From positions 2,214,001 to 2,278,000 of the forward strand of contig NZ_CP054041.1 of the NCBI RefSeq assembly GCF_013282665.1: 64,000 bases of DNA, read 5' to 3'. Below are positions 47,031-57,009 of the stretch, piece after piece. The stretch is from Listeria monocytogenes (GTDB lineage: Bacteria > Bacillota > Bacilli > Lactobacillales > Listeriaceae). Both the position numbers and the translations under genes were made by a program. The first letter of the stretch is position 1. Each line of letters starts with the position of its first letter. The notes under the pieces were generated by a model. It saw only the letters and a program-made list of their open reading frames with translations, was not told the DNA's origin and searched no databases.

Positions 47031-47202
47031 AATAGGTCTTATGTTGGTGGAATGTATGTGCATTTCTGAAAGAGGAATTCGGTGCGATGCCGAAACTGCC
47101 CCCGCAACTGTAAGGTGGACAAAAATAGATATAACCACTGTACGTTTTAATGTATGGGAAGGTGCTATTGTTGGATGAAGCCAAGTCAGGATACTCGCCA
47201 AA
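47031..47202 (+). ncRNA. Cobalamin (B12) riboswitch
   Basis: The conserved core GGTGCGATGCCGAAACTGCC with CCCGCAACTGTAAGG and the B12 box AGTCAGGATACTCGCC (47184-47199) are all present in the right order. It points rightward, into the convergent pocR gene. In L. monocytogenes the riboswitch here (Rli39) controls an antisense RNA to pocR. With B12 bound, transcription stops early; without it, the long antisense is made. Confidence 0.93.
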
Positions 47203-47273
47203 TAAGCCGGAAGCAACTCTTTTTCGGGGTCCTAAAAAGCGTGTGCGGGTAGTATAGCTTATTTGCTGTGCAT

Positions 47274-47308
47274 AAACTCTCATTCGATGACGGATGAAAG
47301 TTTTTTTG
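47274..47308 (+). terminator. Terminator behind the B12 riboswitch
   Basis: AAACTCTCATTCG pairs, with two mismatches, with CGGATGAAAGTTT, followed by TTTTTTTG. It would be the B12-controlled stop. Confidence 0.7.
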
Positions 47309-47321
47309 TTTTTCAGGCAAC

Positions 47322-47362
47322 AAAAAAGTCATATTCTTAAAGTAAAGAGAACATGACTTTTA
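47322..47362 (-). terminator. Terminator of pocR
   Basis: On the minus strand AAAAGTCATGTTCT pairs with AGAATATGACTTTT around a 10-base loop, followed by TT, 9 bases past the pocR stop. Confidence 0.8.
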
Positions 47363-47370
47363 GATACTAC

Positions 47371-48255
47371 TTATTTTAATGTTTCACGGTAGCCTTTTGG
47401 TGTGACTTCAAACTCTTTTCGGAAGACTTTGCAGAAATAACTTGTTTGTGTGAAACCTAGGTTACGAGCGATATTATCAATGGACAAACGTGGATTTTTC
47501 AACATTTCTTTGGCAAGGGACATTTTCTTCTGGTTCACATAATTGATGAAATTCACATTCATTTCTTTTTTGAATAACTTACTAAAATAATAAGAACTAA
47601 GATACACATGACTTGCCACTTCATCAAGTGTAATCGGTCGGTTGAGATTTTTCTCGATATACTTCAGTGCTTTACGGATTTCTTTATTATCTTCATGGTG
47701 TGTTGATTTATTGTGGTGGAAGACGATTTTTTGTTTTTGTTCTTCGCGGCTTTTTTCCATTTCAGATTTCAAGTAATACTGGGAGATAATTGTAAGCATT
47801 TCGGCAGAAGAGTTGATTTTTTTAGAGCTGAAAACAGGGACAGATCGAAACGCGGAGATGAGCTCTTTATCATTTTTCCAATCGGTTTCTTCTGTTTGAA
47901 TATTACCAACTTCGCTACTTTCTTCACAAATAACCTGGCCACTAAGTAAAAACCCACTCAGTTGGTTTTCGACGACAATTGGAACTGAAAAATCAGTTAA
48001 TCCAGCATGACATCGATAAATTAAGGGCTTTCCGGTTTTGGAGGCTTCCAGTCCACCAAACATATCACATTTTTGGCAAAGGGAGCGATATTTGGGATTG
48101 GAGCGAATAAGTTGGCAAAAAGGAGTAAAGTTACATAATCTAGAAACTTCGGTACCGTGTATATCTACAACAACGGAGGCTAAACTGGTTGCGGCTGAGA
48201 ACTCATCCATTACTTTTTCAATGAGCATTTCGTTGCTTTTGGACTGTAGTAACAT
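47371..48255 (-). CDS. pocR: PocR, AraC-type activator of cob/pdu
   Basis: 294 residues. The N-terminal PocR sensor domain spans about 1-165 with FTPFCQLIRSNPKYRSLCQKC, whose cysteines resemble those of PocR. The C-terminal AraC domain has NLNRPITLDEVASHVYLSS and SIDNIARNLGFTQTSYFCKV near 258. Activates pdu and cob genes with propanediol; riboswitch-controlled antisense RNA counters it. AAAGGGGAA precedes the ATG. Confidence 0.93.
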   Translation of the reverse strand: MLLQSKSNEMLIEKVMDEFSAATSLASVVVDIHGTEVSRLCNFTPFCQLIRSNPKYRSLCQKCDMFGGLEASKTGKPLIYRCHAGLTDFSVPIVVENQLSGFLLSGQVICEESSEVGNIQTEETDWKNDKELISAFRSVPVFSSKKINSSAEMLTIISQYYLKSEMEKSREEQKQKIVFHHNKSTHHEDNKEIRKALKYIEKNLNRPITLDEVASHVYLSSYYFSKLFKKEMNVNFINYVNQKKMSLAKEMLKNPRLSIDNIARNLGFTQTSYFCKVFRKEFEVTPKGYRETLK

Positions 48256-48317
48256 AGCTATTCCCCTTTCGGCGAGACTTGGCGTGTTTCTGTCGTTCTT
48301 AGTATAGCATATTTATA

Positions 48318-48358
48318 ATGCGCTTACATTTTCTTGCCATGAAGATAACAATATATTG
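48318..48358 (+). promoter_or_regulatory. Candidate operators between pocR and pduA
   Basis: The 17-mer AAGATAACAATATATTG (48342-48358) is identical to the copy before pduU. Just left of it, TGTAAGCGCATTAT on the minus strand (48318-48331) recalls a cre half. The stretch 48256-48557 also has a hairpin (AAAGCC/GGCTTT, 48380-48411) and TATACT near 48508 as probable -10 of pduA; no gene. Confidence 0.5.
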
Positions 48359-48557
48359 CTAAGAGTAATTTCATATGAGAAAGCCCAAACCATGCACTAC
48401 TGGATGGCTTTTTGTCGTTATTTTTTTTGGAGGCGCAAAATTGTGTTAAAACACGATTGACGTCTTCTTTTTTTCTGTTTGGAAGCGGCAACTATTTATA
48501 TTACAGATTGCCTATACTGAGAGAGTAAAATACTTATTTTGAGAAGGAGGTACACCC

Positions 48558-48845
48558 ATGCAAGAAGCACTAGGATTAGTTGAAACTAAAGGGCTAGTCG
48601 GCGCCATTGAAGCCGCTGACGCCATGGTTAAATCAGCTAACGTAACATTAACAGGGTACGAAAAAATCGGGTCTGGACTGGTGACTGTCATGGTTCGTGG
48701 TGATGTTGGTGCGGTGAAAGCAGCGACAGAAGCAGGAGCGGCAGCAGCTAGAAATGTAGGTACCGTGATGAGTACACATGTTATTCCTCGTCCGCATACT
48801 GATGTGGAAGAAATTTTACCAGTGAGGGTGAAGTCAGATGAGTGA
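48558..48845 (+). CDS. pduA: PduA, major BMC shell protein
   Basis: 95 residues, one BMC domain: [20 protein letters not shown], then [18 protein letters not shown] and the [15 protein letters not shown] block. Forms hexamers with the pore for propanediol. Nearly the same as PduJ at 55235, with most changes at the pore-near and C-terminal parts. AGAAGGAGG precedes the ATG. First gene of the main operon. Confidence 0.97.
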   Translation: MQEALGLVETKGLVGAIEAADAMVKSANVTLTGYEKIGSGLVTVMVRGDVGAVKAATEAGAAAARNVGTVMSTHVIPRPHTDVEEILPVRVKSDE

Positions 48846-49641
48846 GCAAAATAAACTAATTGACGAAATTCTAAAACAGGTAATGGAAACGGTTAATGAT
48901 GCCCCGGAAAAATTAGTAGAGGATGGAGGATCACGTCAAATGAGTGAAAAAGCAGTTCAATTAACAGAGTTTGTAGGAACAGCAATAGGAGATACAATCG
49001 GCCTAGTGATTGCGAATGTAGACGGACAACTTTTAGAAGCAATGAAGCTTGAAAAGTCTTACCGTTCTATAGGTATTTTAGGAGCCCGTACTGGTGCAGG
49101 TCCACATATTATGGCAGCAGATGAAGCTGTAAAAGCAACAAATACAGAAGTAGTAAAAATTGAATTACCACGTGATACAAAAGGCGGTGCGGGCCACGGT
49201 TCTTTAATTATCTTTGGTGGGGATGATGTTTCTGATGTCAAACGTGCAGTAGAAGTGGCACTGAATGAATTAGATAAAACTTTCGGAGATGTATATGGCA
49301 ACGAAGCTGGACACATCGAACTTCAATATACAGCGCGAGCAAGTCATGCACTTAATACAGCATTCGGGGCACCTGTAGGAAAAGCATTCGGACTTATGGT
49401 TGGTGCACCGGCTGGGATTGGTGTTGTTATGGCTGATACGGCAGTGAAATCCGCTAACGTAGATGTCGTTGCATATTCCTCGCCAGCAGATGGAACAAGT
49501 TTCTCCAATGAAGTGATTCTTTGTATTTCTGGAGATTCTGGTGCAGTACGTCAAGCTGTTATTTCAGCACGTGAAATTGGTAAAAAATTACTTGGAGCTT
49601 TAGGGGATGAACCGAAAAATGATCGTCCATCCTACATTTAG
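48838..49641 (+). CDS. pduB: PduB/PduB', tandem BMC shell protein
   Basis: 267 residues with two BMC domains after a 35-residue N-terminal extension ([16 protein letters not shown] helix). An internal start for a short form lies at ATG 48940 (Met35) with GGAGGA about 10 bases before it, like PduB' in Salmonella. The extension binds the enzyme core to the shell in that species. Overlaps pduA by 8 bp. Confidence 0.95.
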   Translation: MSEQNKLIDEILKQVMETVNDAPEKLVEDGGSRQMSEKAVQLTEFVGTAIGDTIGLVIANVDGQLLEAMKLEKSYRSIGILGARTGAGPHIMAADEAVKATNTEVVKIELPRDTKGGAGHGSLIIFGGDDVSDVKRAVEVALNELDKTFGDVYGNEAGHIELQYTARASHALNTAFGAPVGKAFGLMVGAPAGIGVVMADTAVKSANVDVVAYSSPADGTSFSNEVILCISGDSGAVRQAVISAREIGKKLLGALGDEPKNDRPSYI

Positions 49642-49659
49642 AACGGAGGGTAACGACTG

Positions 49660-51324
49660 ATGAAATCAAAACGCTTTGAAGAATTAGCAAAACGCCCGGT
49701 CAATCAAGATGGTTTTGTAAAGGAATGGATTGAAGAAGGCCTAATCGCAATGGAAAGCCCGAATGATCCAAAACCAAGCATTAAAATAGAAAATGGCAAA
49801 GTAGTCGAAATGGATAGCAAAAAACTAGCTGATTTTGATTTAATTGACCATTTCATCGCTAGGTATGGCGTCGATTTATCTCGTGCGGAAGAAGTTATGC
49901 AAATGGATTCGGTGAAGCTAGCCAATATGCTTTGTGACCCAAATGTGCCACGTGAAAAAATCGTTTTACTTACAACTGCAATGACACCGGCAAAAATAGT
50001 AGAAGTAGTTTCACAAATGAACGTTGTCGAAATGATGATGTCGATGCAAAAAATGCGCTCTCGTAGAACGCCGACAACGCAAGCACACGTAACAAACTTG
50101 CGTGATAATCCTGTTCAAATCGCAGCAGATGCGGCAGAAGCAGCAATTCGTGGTTTTGATGAGCAAGAAACAACGGTTGCGGTAGTTCGTTATGCACCTT
50201 TTAACGCACTTAGCTTATTAGTGGGTTCGCAAACGGGTCGCGGAGGTGTATTAACGCAATGTTCTCTTGAAGAAGCAACGGAATTAGAACTAGGCATGCG
50301 TGGTTTAACTTGTTACGCTGAAACGATTTCTGTGTATGGAACGGAGCCTGTATTTACAGACGGAGACGATACACCTTGGTCCAAAGGTATTTTGGCAAGC
50401 GCCTATGCATCTCGTGGTCTGAAAATGCGTTTCACATCTGGAACTGGTTCTGAGGTTCAAATGGGTTACGCAGAAGGCAAATCGATGCTATATCTTGAAT
50501 CTCGCTGCATTTTCATTACGAAAGCGGCTGGTGTTCAAGGTTTACAAAATGGTTCTATTAGTTGTATCGGAATTCCAGGTGCTGTACCAAGTGGTATTAG
50601 AGCAGTTCTTGCCGAGAATTTAATTGCCGTTATGTTAGATCTAGAAGTAGCTTCTGGAAATGACCAAACGTTCTCTCACTCGGATATTCGCCGTACAGCT
50701 CGTTTACTGATGCAATTTTTACCAGGAACAGATTATATTTCCTCTGGTTACAGCGCAACACCTAACTATGACAATATGTTTGCTGGTTCCAATTTTGATG
50801 CAGATGACTTTGATGATTACAATATTTTACAACGCGATTTAAAAGTGGACGGTGGGTTAACACCGGTTACCGAAGAAGAAGTTGTTGCAGTTAGAAACAA
50901 AGCGGCACGGGTAATTCAAGCTGTTTTTGATAAATTGGGCCTTCCAGAAGTTACCGATGCAGAAGTAGAAGCAGCAACGTATGCACGTGGAAGTAAAGAT
51001 ATGCCAGAACGTAACATGGTAGAAGATATTAAGGCAGCAGCTGAAATGATGGACCGTGGTGTAACTGGTTTAGATGTAGTGAAAGCTTTATCTGCTGGTG
51101 GATTTGATGATGTTGCTGAAAGTGTACTAAATATGTTGAAACAACGTGTATCTGGAGACTTCCTTCATACATCTGCCATCATTGACAAAGATTGGAATGT
51201 CATTAGTTCCGTCAATGACTTAAATGATTATGCAGGTCCTGGAACTGGTTATCGTTTAGAGGGCGAACGCTGGGAGAAACTAAAAGATATCGCTGTTGCA
51301 GTTGATGCAAACGAATTAGAATAA
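49660..51324 (+). CDS. pduC: Propanediol dehydratase large subunit
   Basis: 554 residues, normal length. Starts [22 protein letters not shown], as in the family; [18 protein letters not shown] and [19 protein letters not shown] near 184 form parts of the TIM barrel that binds substrate and adenosylcobalamin. With PduD and PduE it turns 1,2-propanediol into propionaldehyde by a radical step. Confidence 0.97.
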   Translation: MKSKRFEELAKRPVNQDGFVKEWIEEGLIAMESPNDPKPSIKIENGKVVEMDSKKLADFDLIDHFIARYGVDLSRAEEVMQMDSVKLANMLCDPNVPREKIVLLTTAMTPAKIVEVVSQMNVVEMMMSMQKMRSRRTPTTQAHVTNLRDNPVQIAADAAEAAIRGFDEQETTVAVVRYAPFNALSLLVGSQTGRGGVLTQCSLEEATELELGMRGLTCYAETISVYGTEPVFTDGDDTPWSKGILASAYASRGLKMRFTSGTGSEVQMGYAEGKSMLYLESRCIFITKAAGVQGLQNGSISCIGIPGAVPSGIRAVLAENLIAVMLDLEVASGNDQTFSHSDIRRTARLLMQFLPGTDYISSGYSATPNYDNMFAGSNFDADDFDDYNILQRDLKVDGGLTPVTEEEVVAVRNKAARVIQAVFDKLGLPEVTDAEVEAATYARGSKDMPERNMVEDIKAAAEMMDRGVTGLDVVKALSAGGFDDVAESVLNMLKQRVSGDFLHTSAIIDKDWNVISSVNDLNDYAGPGTGYRLEGERWEKLKDIAVAVDANELE

Positions 51325-51361
51325 GCTACTTCCCATTTTTTATAAAGGAGGACTAAGAGAC

Positions 51362-52021
51362 ATGGTTGAAATTAACGAAAAAGTACTTCGCGGAATTATC
51401 GCAGAAGTACTAGATGAATTACAGCTAAAAGAAGATAAAGTTTCTTTCCAAAAAGAACAGCCAAGTGTTACCGTTTCAGATGAAAGCTTTTTAACAGAAG
51501 TTGGGGATGCGAAGCCGGGTAGACAAAAAGATGAAGTTGTTATTGCGGTCGCACCGGCTTTTGGTAAATATCAAACAAAAAACATTGTGGGCGTTCCACA
51601 TAAACAAATTTTACGAGAAGTGATTGCAGGTATTGAAGAAGAAGGGTTAAAAGCACGCGTTGTTCGTGTATTCCGTTCTTCTGATGTAGCTTTCGTCGCA
51701 GTAGAAGGCGACAAATTAAGTGGTTCTGGTATTTGTATCGGCATTCAGTCGCGTGGTACAGCCTTAATCCATCAAAAAGATTTACAACCACTTTCTAACT
51801 TAGAGTTATTCCCGCAAGCACCACTAATTACGCTAGAAACATACCGAGCAATCGGTAAAAATGCGGCAAAATATGCCAAAGGGGAATCACCAAATCCAGT
51901 GCCAATGGTAAACGATCAAATGGCACGTCCGAAATTCCAAGCCAAAGCAGCTTTACTTCATATCAAAGAAACAAAACATGTTGTTCAAGGAAAAAACGCA
52001 GTCGAATTACAAGTAAACTAA
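51362..52021 (+). CDS. pduD: Propanediol dehydratase medium subunit
   Basis: 219 residues. The N-terminal helix [19 protein letters not shown] is amphipathic and serves in other species as the signal that packs the enzyme in the shell. [23 protein letters not shown] near 122 is the B12-contact region. AAAGGAGG precedes the ATG. Confidence 0.95.
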   Translation: MVEINEKVLRGIIAEVLDELQLKEDKVSFQKEQPSVTVSDESFLTEVGDAKPGRQKDEVVIAVAPAFGKYQTKNIVGVPHKQILREVIAGIEEEGLKARVVRVFRSSDVAFVAVEGDKLSGSGICIGIQSRGTALIHQKDLQPLSNLELFPQAPLITLETYRAIGKNAAKYAKGESPNPVPMVNDQMARPKFQAKAALLHIKETKHVVQGKNAVELQVN

Positions 52022-52034
52022 TAGTGAGGTGAAA

Positions 52035-52550
52035 ATGATGAATCAAGAAGCACTAGAAAATATGGTCAGAAATATTTTACAAGAAGTAAATAGTGGCGCA
52101 GTATCCACAACTACGTCTCAAAAAGTGAGCGGAGATACACTGACAGTACGAGATTATCCACTCGGAACAAAACGTCCAGAACTTGTAAAAACATCGACAT
52201 CAAAATCATTAGACGACATTACATTGAAAAGTGTTCTAGATGGCACAATCAAACCGGAAGATGTTCGTGTAACAGCGGAAACGCTTAAAATGCAAGCACA
52301 AGTAGCAAGAGATGCCGGACGTGCAACACTTGCAAATAATTTCGAACGTGCAGCTGAGCTAACCATCGTTCCAGATGAACGCATTTTAGAAATTTATAAT
52401 GCGATGCGTCCTTATCGTTCCTCAAGAGAAGAATTGCTTGCGATTGCAGATGAATTAGAGAGTGTTTATCATGCAACGATTTGCTCTAATTATGTTCGTG
52501 AAGCAGCACAGCTTTATCAAGAGCGTAAGAAATTAAAAGGCGATAATTAA
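52035..52550 (+). CDS. pduE: Propanediol dehydratase small subunit
   Basis: 171 residues from ATG 52035 (GAGGTG upstream). After an amphipathic start (NQEALENMVRNILQEV) follow YPLGTKRPELVKTSTSKSLD near 39 and RDAGRATLANNFERAAELT near 94. Completes the dehydratase heterotrimer. Confidence 0.95.
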   Translation: MMNQEALENMVRNILQEVNSGAVSTTTSQKVSGDTLTVRDYPLGTKRPELVKTSTSKSLDDITLKSVLDGTIKPEDVRVTAETLKMQAQVARDAGRATLANNFERAAELTIVPDERILEIYNAMRPYRSSREELLAIADELESVYHATICSNYVREAAQLYQERKKLKGDN

Positions 52551-52595
52551 AACGCTCCTTTTGCTCGCGATTATGTAGGAAATGCGGTGAAATGA

Positions 52596-54416
52596 ATGAA
52601 GTATATTGCAGGGATTGATATCGGGAATTCTACAACGGAAGTGGCACTTGCTATGGCAAACTCCTCGGAGGAAGCAGCGTTTGTTGCTAGTGCTATTACG
52701 GACACAACCGGTATCAAAGGAACAAAACAAAATCTTCACGGGATTTTTAAAGCATTGCGACTTGCTTTAGAAAAAGTAAATGCGACGACCGAGAACTTGG
52801 TTGAAATCCGTATTAATGAAGCGACACCAGTGATTGGCGATGTGGCAATGGAAACTATTACGGAAACAATCATTACTGAGTCTACGATGATTGGTCACAA
52901 CCCTAAAACACCAGGAGGACTTGGTATGGGGGCAGGTATGACGGTGCTTTTGGATGACCTGACATCTAAACCAAAAGACGCAGATTACATTGTAATTATC
53001 CCGAAAACGGTTGATTTTGAAGATGCAGCAAAGCAAATGAATGATTACGCCGAAAATGGCTATCAAATAACGGCTGCGATTCTTCAAGCAGATGACGGTG
53101 TTCTCGTGCATAACCGACTAAACCATAAGATTCCGATTGTCGATGAAGTAGGGTTTATTGATAAAGTACCAGTCAATATGTTAGCAGCTGTCGAAGTCGC
53201 AGCTCCCGGAAAAGTTATTGAAACCATTTCTAACCCATATGGTATTGCGACCGTCTTTCATTTGAATTCAGATGAAACGAAAAATATTATTCCTGTAGCA
53301 CGAGCTTTAATTGGCAATCGTTCGGCGGTTGTGATTAAAACGCCAGAAGGTGATGTCAAAGCTCGAACAATACCAGCGGGACATATCGAACTTCAATCAG
53401 GATCCAGAACGCAACGTGTCAATGTCGCAGAAGGTTCTGAGAAAATCATGCAAGCCATTATGTCACTTCCAAAACTCGACAATGCTAGCGGAGAACCAGG
53501 AACAAATATCGGCGGTATGCTAGAAAAAGTGCGCCAAACGATGGCCGGACTAACAGATAAATTGCCAGCAGATATTTTTATTCAAGATTTACTAGCTGTG
53601 GATACATTTGTTCCAGTAGATGTTCAAGGTGGGCTTGCAGGTGAGTTTTCCATGGAACAAGCAGTTGGTATTGCCTCCATGGTAAAAAGTGATCACTTGC
53701 AAATGGCAGCTATCGCCTCAGAAATCGAACAAGAACTGCAAGTAACCGTCAAAATTGGTGGTGCAGAGGCAGAAGCTGCTATTCTCGGAGCGCTTACTAC
53801 ACCGGGAACTAATACTCCACTTGCCATTTTAGATTTAGGCGCTGGATCCACAGATGCCTCGATTATCAACGGAAAAGGAGAAATTATCGCAACTCATTTA
53901 GCCGGCGCAGGCGATATGGTAACGATGATTATCCAGTCAGAAATTGGCTTGGAAGACCGTTATTTAGCCGAAGATATTAAAAAATATCCGCTTGCTAAAG
54001 TCGAAAGTATTTTCCACATTCGGCATGAAGATGGCACGGTGCAATTTTTCGATACGCCGCTTTCTCCAACTGTTTTTGCCAAAGTGGTAATTGTAAAACC
54101 AGATGGCTTTGTGCCAATACCTGGGGATGTGTCGATTGAAAAAATCAAGTTAATTCGCCGTTCAGCTAAGGAGCGTGTCTTTGTAACGAATACCATCCGC
54201 GCATTAAAATATGTCAGCCCAACTGGGAACATTCGAGATATTCCATTTGTCGTAATTGTTGGAGGATCAGCCCTTGATTTTGAGATTCCACAATTAATTA
54301 CCGATGCACTTTCTCATTATTCACTCGTTGCTGGCCGTGGGAATATTCGTGGCGAAGAAGGCCCGAGAAATGCAGTTGCAACAGGCTTGATTCTAGCTGG
54401 AGGTGCTAAGGCATGA
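52596..54416 (+). CDS. pduG: Diol dehydratase reactivase large subunit
   Basis: 606 residues with an actin/Hsp70-type ATPase: IAGIDIGNSTTEVALA at the start and ILDLGAGSTDASIING near 405. It swaps damaged B12 for fresh cofactor on the dehydratase with ATP, together with PduH. Confidence 0.96.
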   Translation: MKYIAGIDIGNSTTEVALAMANSSEEAAFVASAITDTTGIKGTKQNLHGIFKALRLALEKVNATTENLVEIRINEATPVIGDVAMETITETIITESTMIGHNPKTPGGLGMGAGMTVLLDDLTSKPKDADYIVIIPKTVDFEDAAKQMNDYAENGYQITAAILQADDGVLVHNRLNHKIPIVDEVGFIDKVPVNMLAAVEVAAPGKVIETISNPYGIATVFHLNSDETKNIIPVARALIGNRSAVVIKTPEGDVKARTIPAGHIELQSGSRTQRVNVAEGSEKIMQAIMSLPKLDNASGEPGTNIGGMLEKVRQTMAGLTDKLPADIFIQDLLAVDTFVPVDVQGGLAGEFSMEQAVGIASMVKSDHLQMAAIASEIEQELQVTVKIGGAEAEAAILGALTTPGTNTPLAILDLGAGSTDASIINGKGEIIATHLAGAGDMVTMIIQSEIGLEDRYLAEDIKKYPLAKVESIFHIRHEDGTVQFFDTPLSPTVFAKVVIVKPDGFVPIPGDVSIEKIKLIRRSAKERVFVTNTIRALKYVSPTGNIRDIPFVVIVGGSALDFEIPQLITDALSHYSLVAGRGNIRGEEGPRNAVATGLILAGGAKA

Positions 54417-54760
54417 TTCCAGTTGTTAGTAAGCCAGCCATTTATTTTCATGCAGATGTGGACGCGAACCCAGACAGTATTAAACAAGTTTTATTTGGAA
54501 TAGAGGAAGAAGGCATTCCATGTGAATTAGAAATGATGCCCTTGAAAGACGAAGTGCAAGCAGCATTTCGAGCATCTGCGAGTTCCCCGCTTCTAGTAGG
54601 GGTTACGCTGAAAAATGATCATTTAGTGATTCATTATCGTAATTTACCCCCAGATAAACCACTATTTTCAGCATATCGTTTTTGCGCAACCACACTAGAA
54701 AACCAGCGAAATATGGGAATGAATGCAGCGCGACTTGTCAAGGGTGTACCTTTTAAATAA
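54413..54760 (+). CDS. pduH: Diol dehydratase reactivase small subunit
   Basis: 115 residues: KPAIYFHADVDANPDSIKQVLFG-type start and LLVGVTLKNDHLVIHYRNLP near 60, as in DdrB/PduH. Shares ATGA with pduG. Confidence 0.93.
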   Translation: MIPVVSKPAIYFHADVDANPDSIKQVLFGIEEEGIPCELEMMPLKDEVQAAFRASASSPLLVGVTLKNDHLVIHYRNLPPDKPLFSAYRFCATTLENQRNMGMNAARLVKGVPFK

Positions 54761-54772
54761 GGAGGTGAAGGA

Positions 54773-55210
54773 ATGCATCAAGCAATTGGAATGATTGAAA
54801 TTAAAGGACTTGCTTCAGCGATAACCGTAGCAGATACAATGGCAAAAGTAGCAAATATCCAACTTGTAGACACGGAAAAAGCAAAAGGTTTTGGCTGGAT
54901 TACCGTGAAAGTGGAAGGTGATGTTGCTGCTGTGAACGCGGCACTTGAAGCAGGTGAACAAACCGCAATAGCCTCAGACAGTTTTATTGCGAAAAAAGTC
55001 ATTCCTCGACCAGGGGAAGAGATTTTTACAGTATTTTGGCCGAAAGAAGAAATAGAGCCAGAACAGCCGGAAGTGATGGTTGAAATAGAAAAAGTGGAGG
55101 AAACCGAAGTACCGACAGAAGCGACTTGCAATCTATGCCATGACCCACTTTGCCCACGAGTAAAAGGGGATCCAAGACAAGATTGTATCCATTTTGAAGA
55201 AGAAAAGTAA
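54773..55210 (+). CDS. pduK: PduK, BMC shell protein with Cys-rich tail
   Basis: 145 residues. BMC domain to about 90, then an acidic linker and a tail with CNLCHDPLCPRVKGDP and a further Cys at DCIHF: four cysteines (CxxC, C, C) that could bind zinc or an Fe-S cluster. AAGGAGGTG precedes the ATG. Confidence 0.92.
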   Translation: MHQAIGMIEIKGLASAITVADTMAKVANIQLVDTEKAKGFGWITVKVEGDVAAVNAALEAGEQTAIASDSFIAKKVIPRPGEEIFTVFWPKEEIEPEQPEVMVEIEKVEETEVPTEATCNLCHDPLCPRVKGDPRQDCIHFEEEK

Positions 55211-55234
55211 ACCCAATTTGAGGAGGAAATAATA

Positions 55235-55510
55235 ATGAATAATGCACTTGGAATGATTGAAACTAAAGGTCTTGTTGGCGCAATTGAAGCAGCTGACGCA
55301 ATGGTAAAAGCAGCAAATGTATCATTAGTAGGGTATGAAAAAATCGGTTCAGGTCTTGTAACTGTTATGGTTCGCGGTGATGTAGGCGCAGTAAAAGCAG
55401 CAACAGATGCAGGCGCAGCAGCAGCTCGTAACGTTGGTGAAGTACAATCTATCCACGTTATCCCACGTCCACACAATGATGTAGAAACGTTGCTACCAAA
55501 AGGTCTATAA
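55235..55510 (+). CDS. pduJ: PduJ, major BMC shell protein
   Basis: 91 residues, single BMC domain, close copy of PduA ([35 protein letters not shown]). In other species PduJ is the most abundant shell hexamer and can replace PduA by position. TTGAGGAGG precedes the ATG. Confidence 0.95.
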   Translation: MNNALGMIETKGLVGAIEAADAMVKAANVSLVGYEKIGSGLVTVMVRGDVGAVKAATDAGAAAARNVGEVQSIHVIPRPHNDVETLLPKGL

Positions 55511-55513
55511 GCC

Positions 55514-56149
55514 GTGGAAAGAGAAGAATTAAAAGCAATAATCAAGCAAATAGTATCAGATAAACTTAGTGGTGCGAAAACAGAGATTCCTATTGGAGTC
55601 TCTAACCGCCACATCCATCTAACAGTAAATGACTATAACCAACTTTTTCCAAATGAACCTATTCAAGTGAAAAAATGGCTCAAACAACCAGGTGAATTCG
55701 CTGCCGAGCAAACCCTTACTGTTGTTTCAGAAAAAGGGGAACTGCAACGTGTTCGCATTTTAGGACCACTTCGGAAATTTTCGCAAGTAGAACTTTCTAA
55801 AACGGATGCAAGAATGCTTGGTATGAAGATTCCAATCCGCGTTTCCGGAGATATTGACGGGACACCTGGAATCAAACTCGTTTCGAAACATCGCGAAATT
55901 TGCTTATCAAAAGGCGCAATTATCGCGAAACGTCATATCCATTTACCAGAAAGTGTGGCGCATGAATATGGTGTGAAACAAGGCGATGAAGTCTCCGTTC
56001 TAGTAGGTTCAGAAATGCGAAGTCTTGTTTTAAATCATTGTACGATTCGAGTAAACAATCAATTTATACCAGAAATGCATATTGATACGGATGAAGCAAA
56101 TGCAGCAGATATTGCTGGCACGTGCTTTGCAAAAATAATCAAGTCGTGA
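55514..56149 (+). CDS. pduL: Phosphate propanoyltransferase
   Basis: 211 residues from GTG 55514. The helix REELKAIIKQIVSDKLSG is a likely packing signal. VSNRHIHLTVNDY near 29 and AKRHIHLPES near 136 hold the zinc-binding histidines. Turns propionyl-CoA and phosphate to propionyl-phosphate. Confidence 0.95.
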   Translation: MEREELKAIIKQIVSDKLSGAKTEIPIGVSNRHIHLTVNDYNQLFPNEPIQVKKWLKQPGEFAAEQTLTVVSEKGELQRVRILGPLRKFSQVELSKTDARMLGMKIPIRVSGDIDGTPGIKLVSKHREICLSKGAIIAKRHIHLPESVAHEYGVKQGDEVSVLVGSEMRSLVLNHCTIRVNNQFIPEMHIDTDEANAADIAGTCFAKIIKS

Positions 56150-56169
56150 CGAGATAAGGAGGTGCGGAA

Positions 56170-57009
56170 ATGGATATTCTACAAACAGCAAATGAACGAA
56201 TGGAACAGCTTGCAACGCTAATGAATAAAGATATTAAACAAAAAGTTTCTGCTGATCAGAAAGTGAAAGTTGGCGTCGATTTAGGTACTTCCTCCATCGT
56301 GTTTGTTGTTCTAGATGAACATGATGTGCCACTTTTTGGAGCGTTTGAATTCGCAGATGCTGTTCGCGATGGTCTCGTTGTCAATTACCGCGAGTCTGTA
56401 GAGGTTGTGACACGACTAAAAAACCGCGCAGAAAAATGTTTAGGTATAACTTTAACACATGCTTCTGGAGCTATCCCGCCAGGTACAGTAGGAAACAATA
56501 AAAAGGTGGTCGCCAATGTTATTGAGAGCGCCGGAATGGAAGCCTTATACACAATTGATGAACCGACCGCAGCGGCAGCCGTTCTAGGATTACAAGATGG
56601 CGCAGTTGTAGATGTTGGTGGTGGGACAACTGGAATCAGCGTTTTTGAAAATGGTGAAGTAATTTATACCGCAGATGAACCAACTGGGGGAACGCATATG
56701 ACGCTTGTTCTCGCGGGATATTACGGCATTCCAGTAGAAGAAGCCGAGCAGAATAAACGCGAGCAAAAAGATTCTAGCGAGCATTTTTCAGTGATGCGTC
56801 CAGTAGTGGAAAAAATGGCAGAAATTACCCGTGTTCATCTTGAGAAATCTCCCTCAGAGCCACTTTATATTGTTGGCGGTGCTTCCGCATATAGCCAGTT
56901 CAAAGATACGTTTGAAAGCTATTTGAAGATGCCTGTTTTTCAACCGAATTATCCGCAGTATGTCACGCCACTTGGTATTGCTATGAGTTCAGGGAGCGAG
57001 AATCTATGA
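56170..57009 (+). CDS. eutJ: EutJ-like Hsp70-family chaperone
   Basis: 279 residues. VGVDLGTSSIVFVVLDEHD near 37 and VDVGGGTTGISVFENGE near 153 are actin-fold phosphate loops; TIDEPTAAAAVLGL near 128 fits EutJ. Usual in ethanolamine operons, here inside pdu, so it probably assists folding or cofactor handling of the B12 enzymes. Confidence 0.9.
   Translation: MDILQTANERMEQLATLMNKDIKQKVSADQKVKVGVDLGTSSIVFVVLDEHDVPLFGAFEFADAVRDGLVVNYRESVEVVTRLKNRAEKCLGITLTHASGAIPPGTVGNNKKVVANVIESAGMEALYTIDEPTAAAAVLGLQDGAVVDVGGGTTGISVFENGEVIYTADEPTGGTHMTLVLAGYYGIPVEEAEQNKREQKDSSEHFSVMRPVVEKMAEITRVHLEKSPSEPLYIVGGASAYSQFKDTFESYLKMPVFQPNYPQYVTPLGIAMSSGSENL

Noticed and set aside
54778..55614. 278-codon minus-strand frame across pduK and pduJ
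   Set aside because: Shadow of the alanine-rich BMC genes in the same codon phase; the plus strand has clear family matches and ribosome sites.
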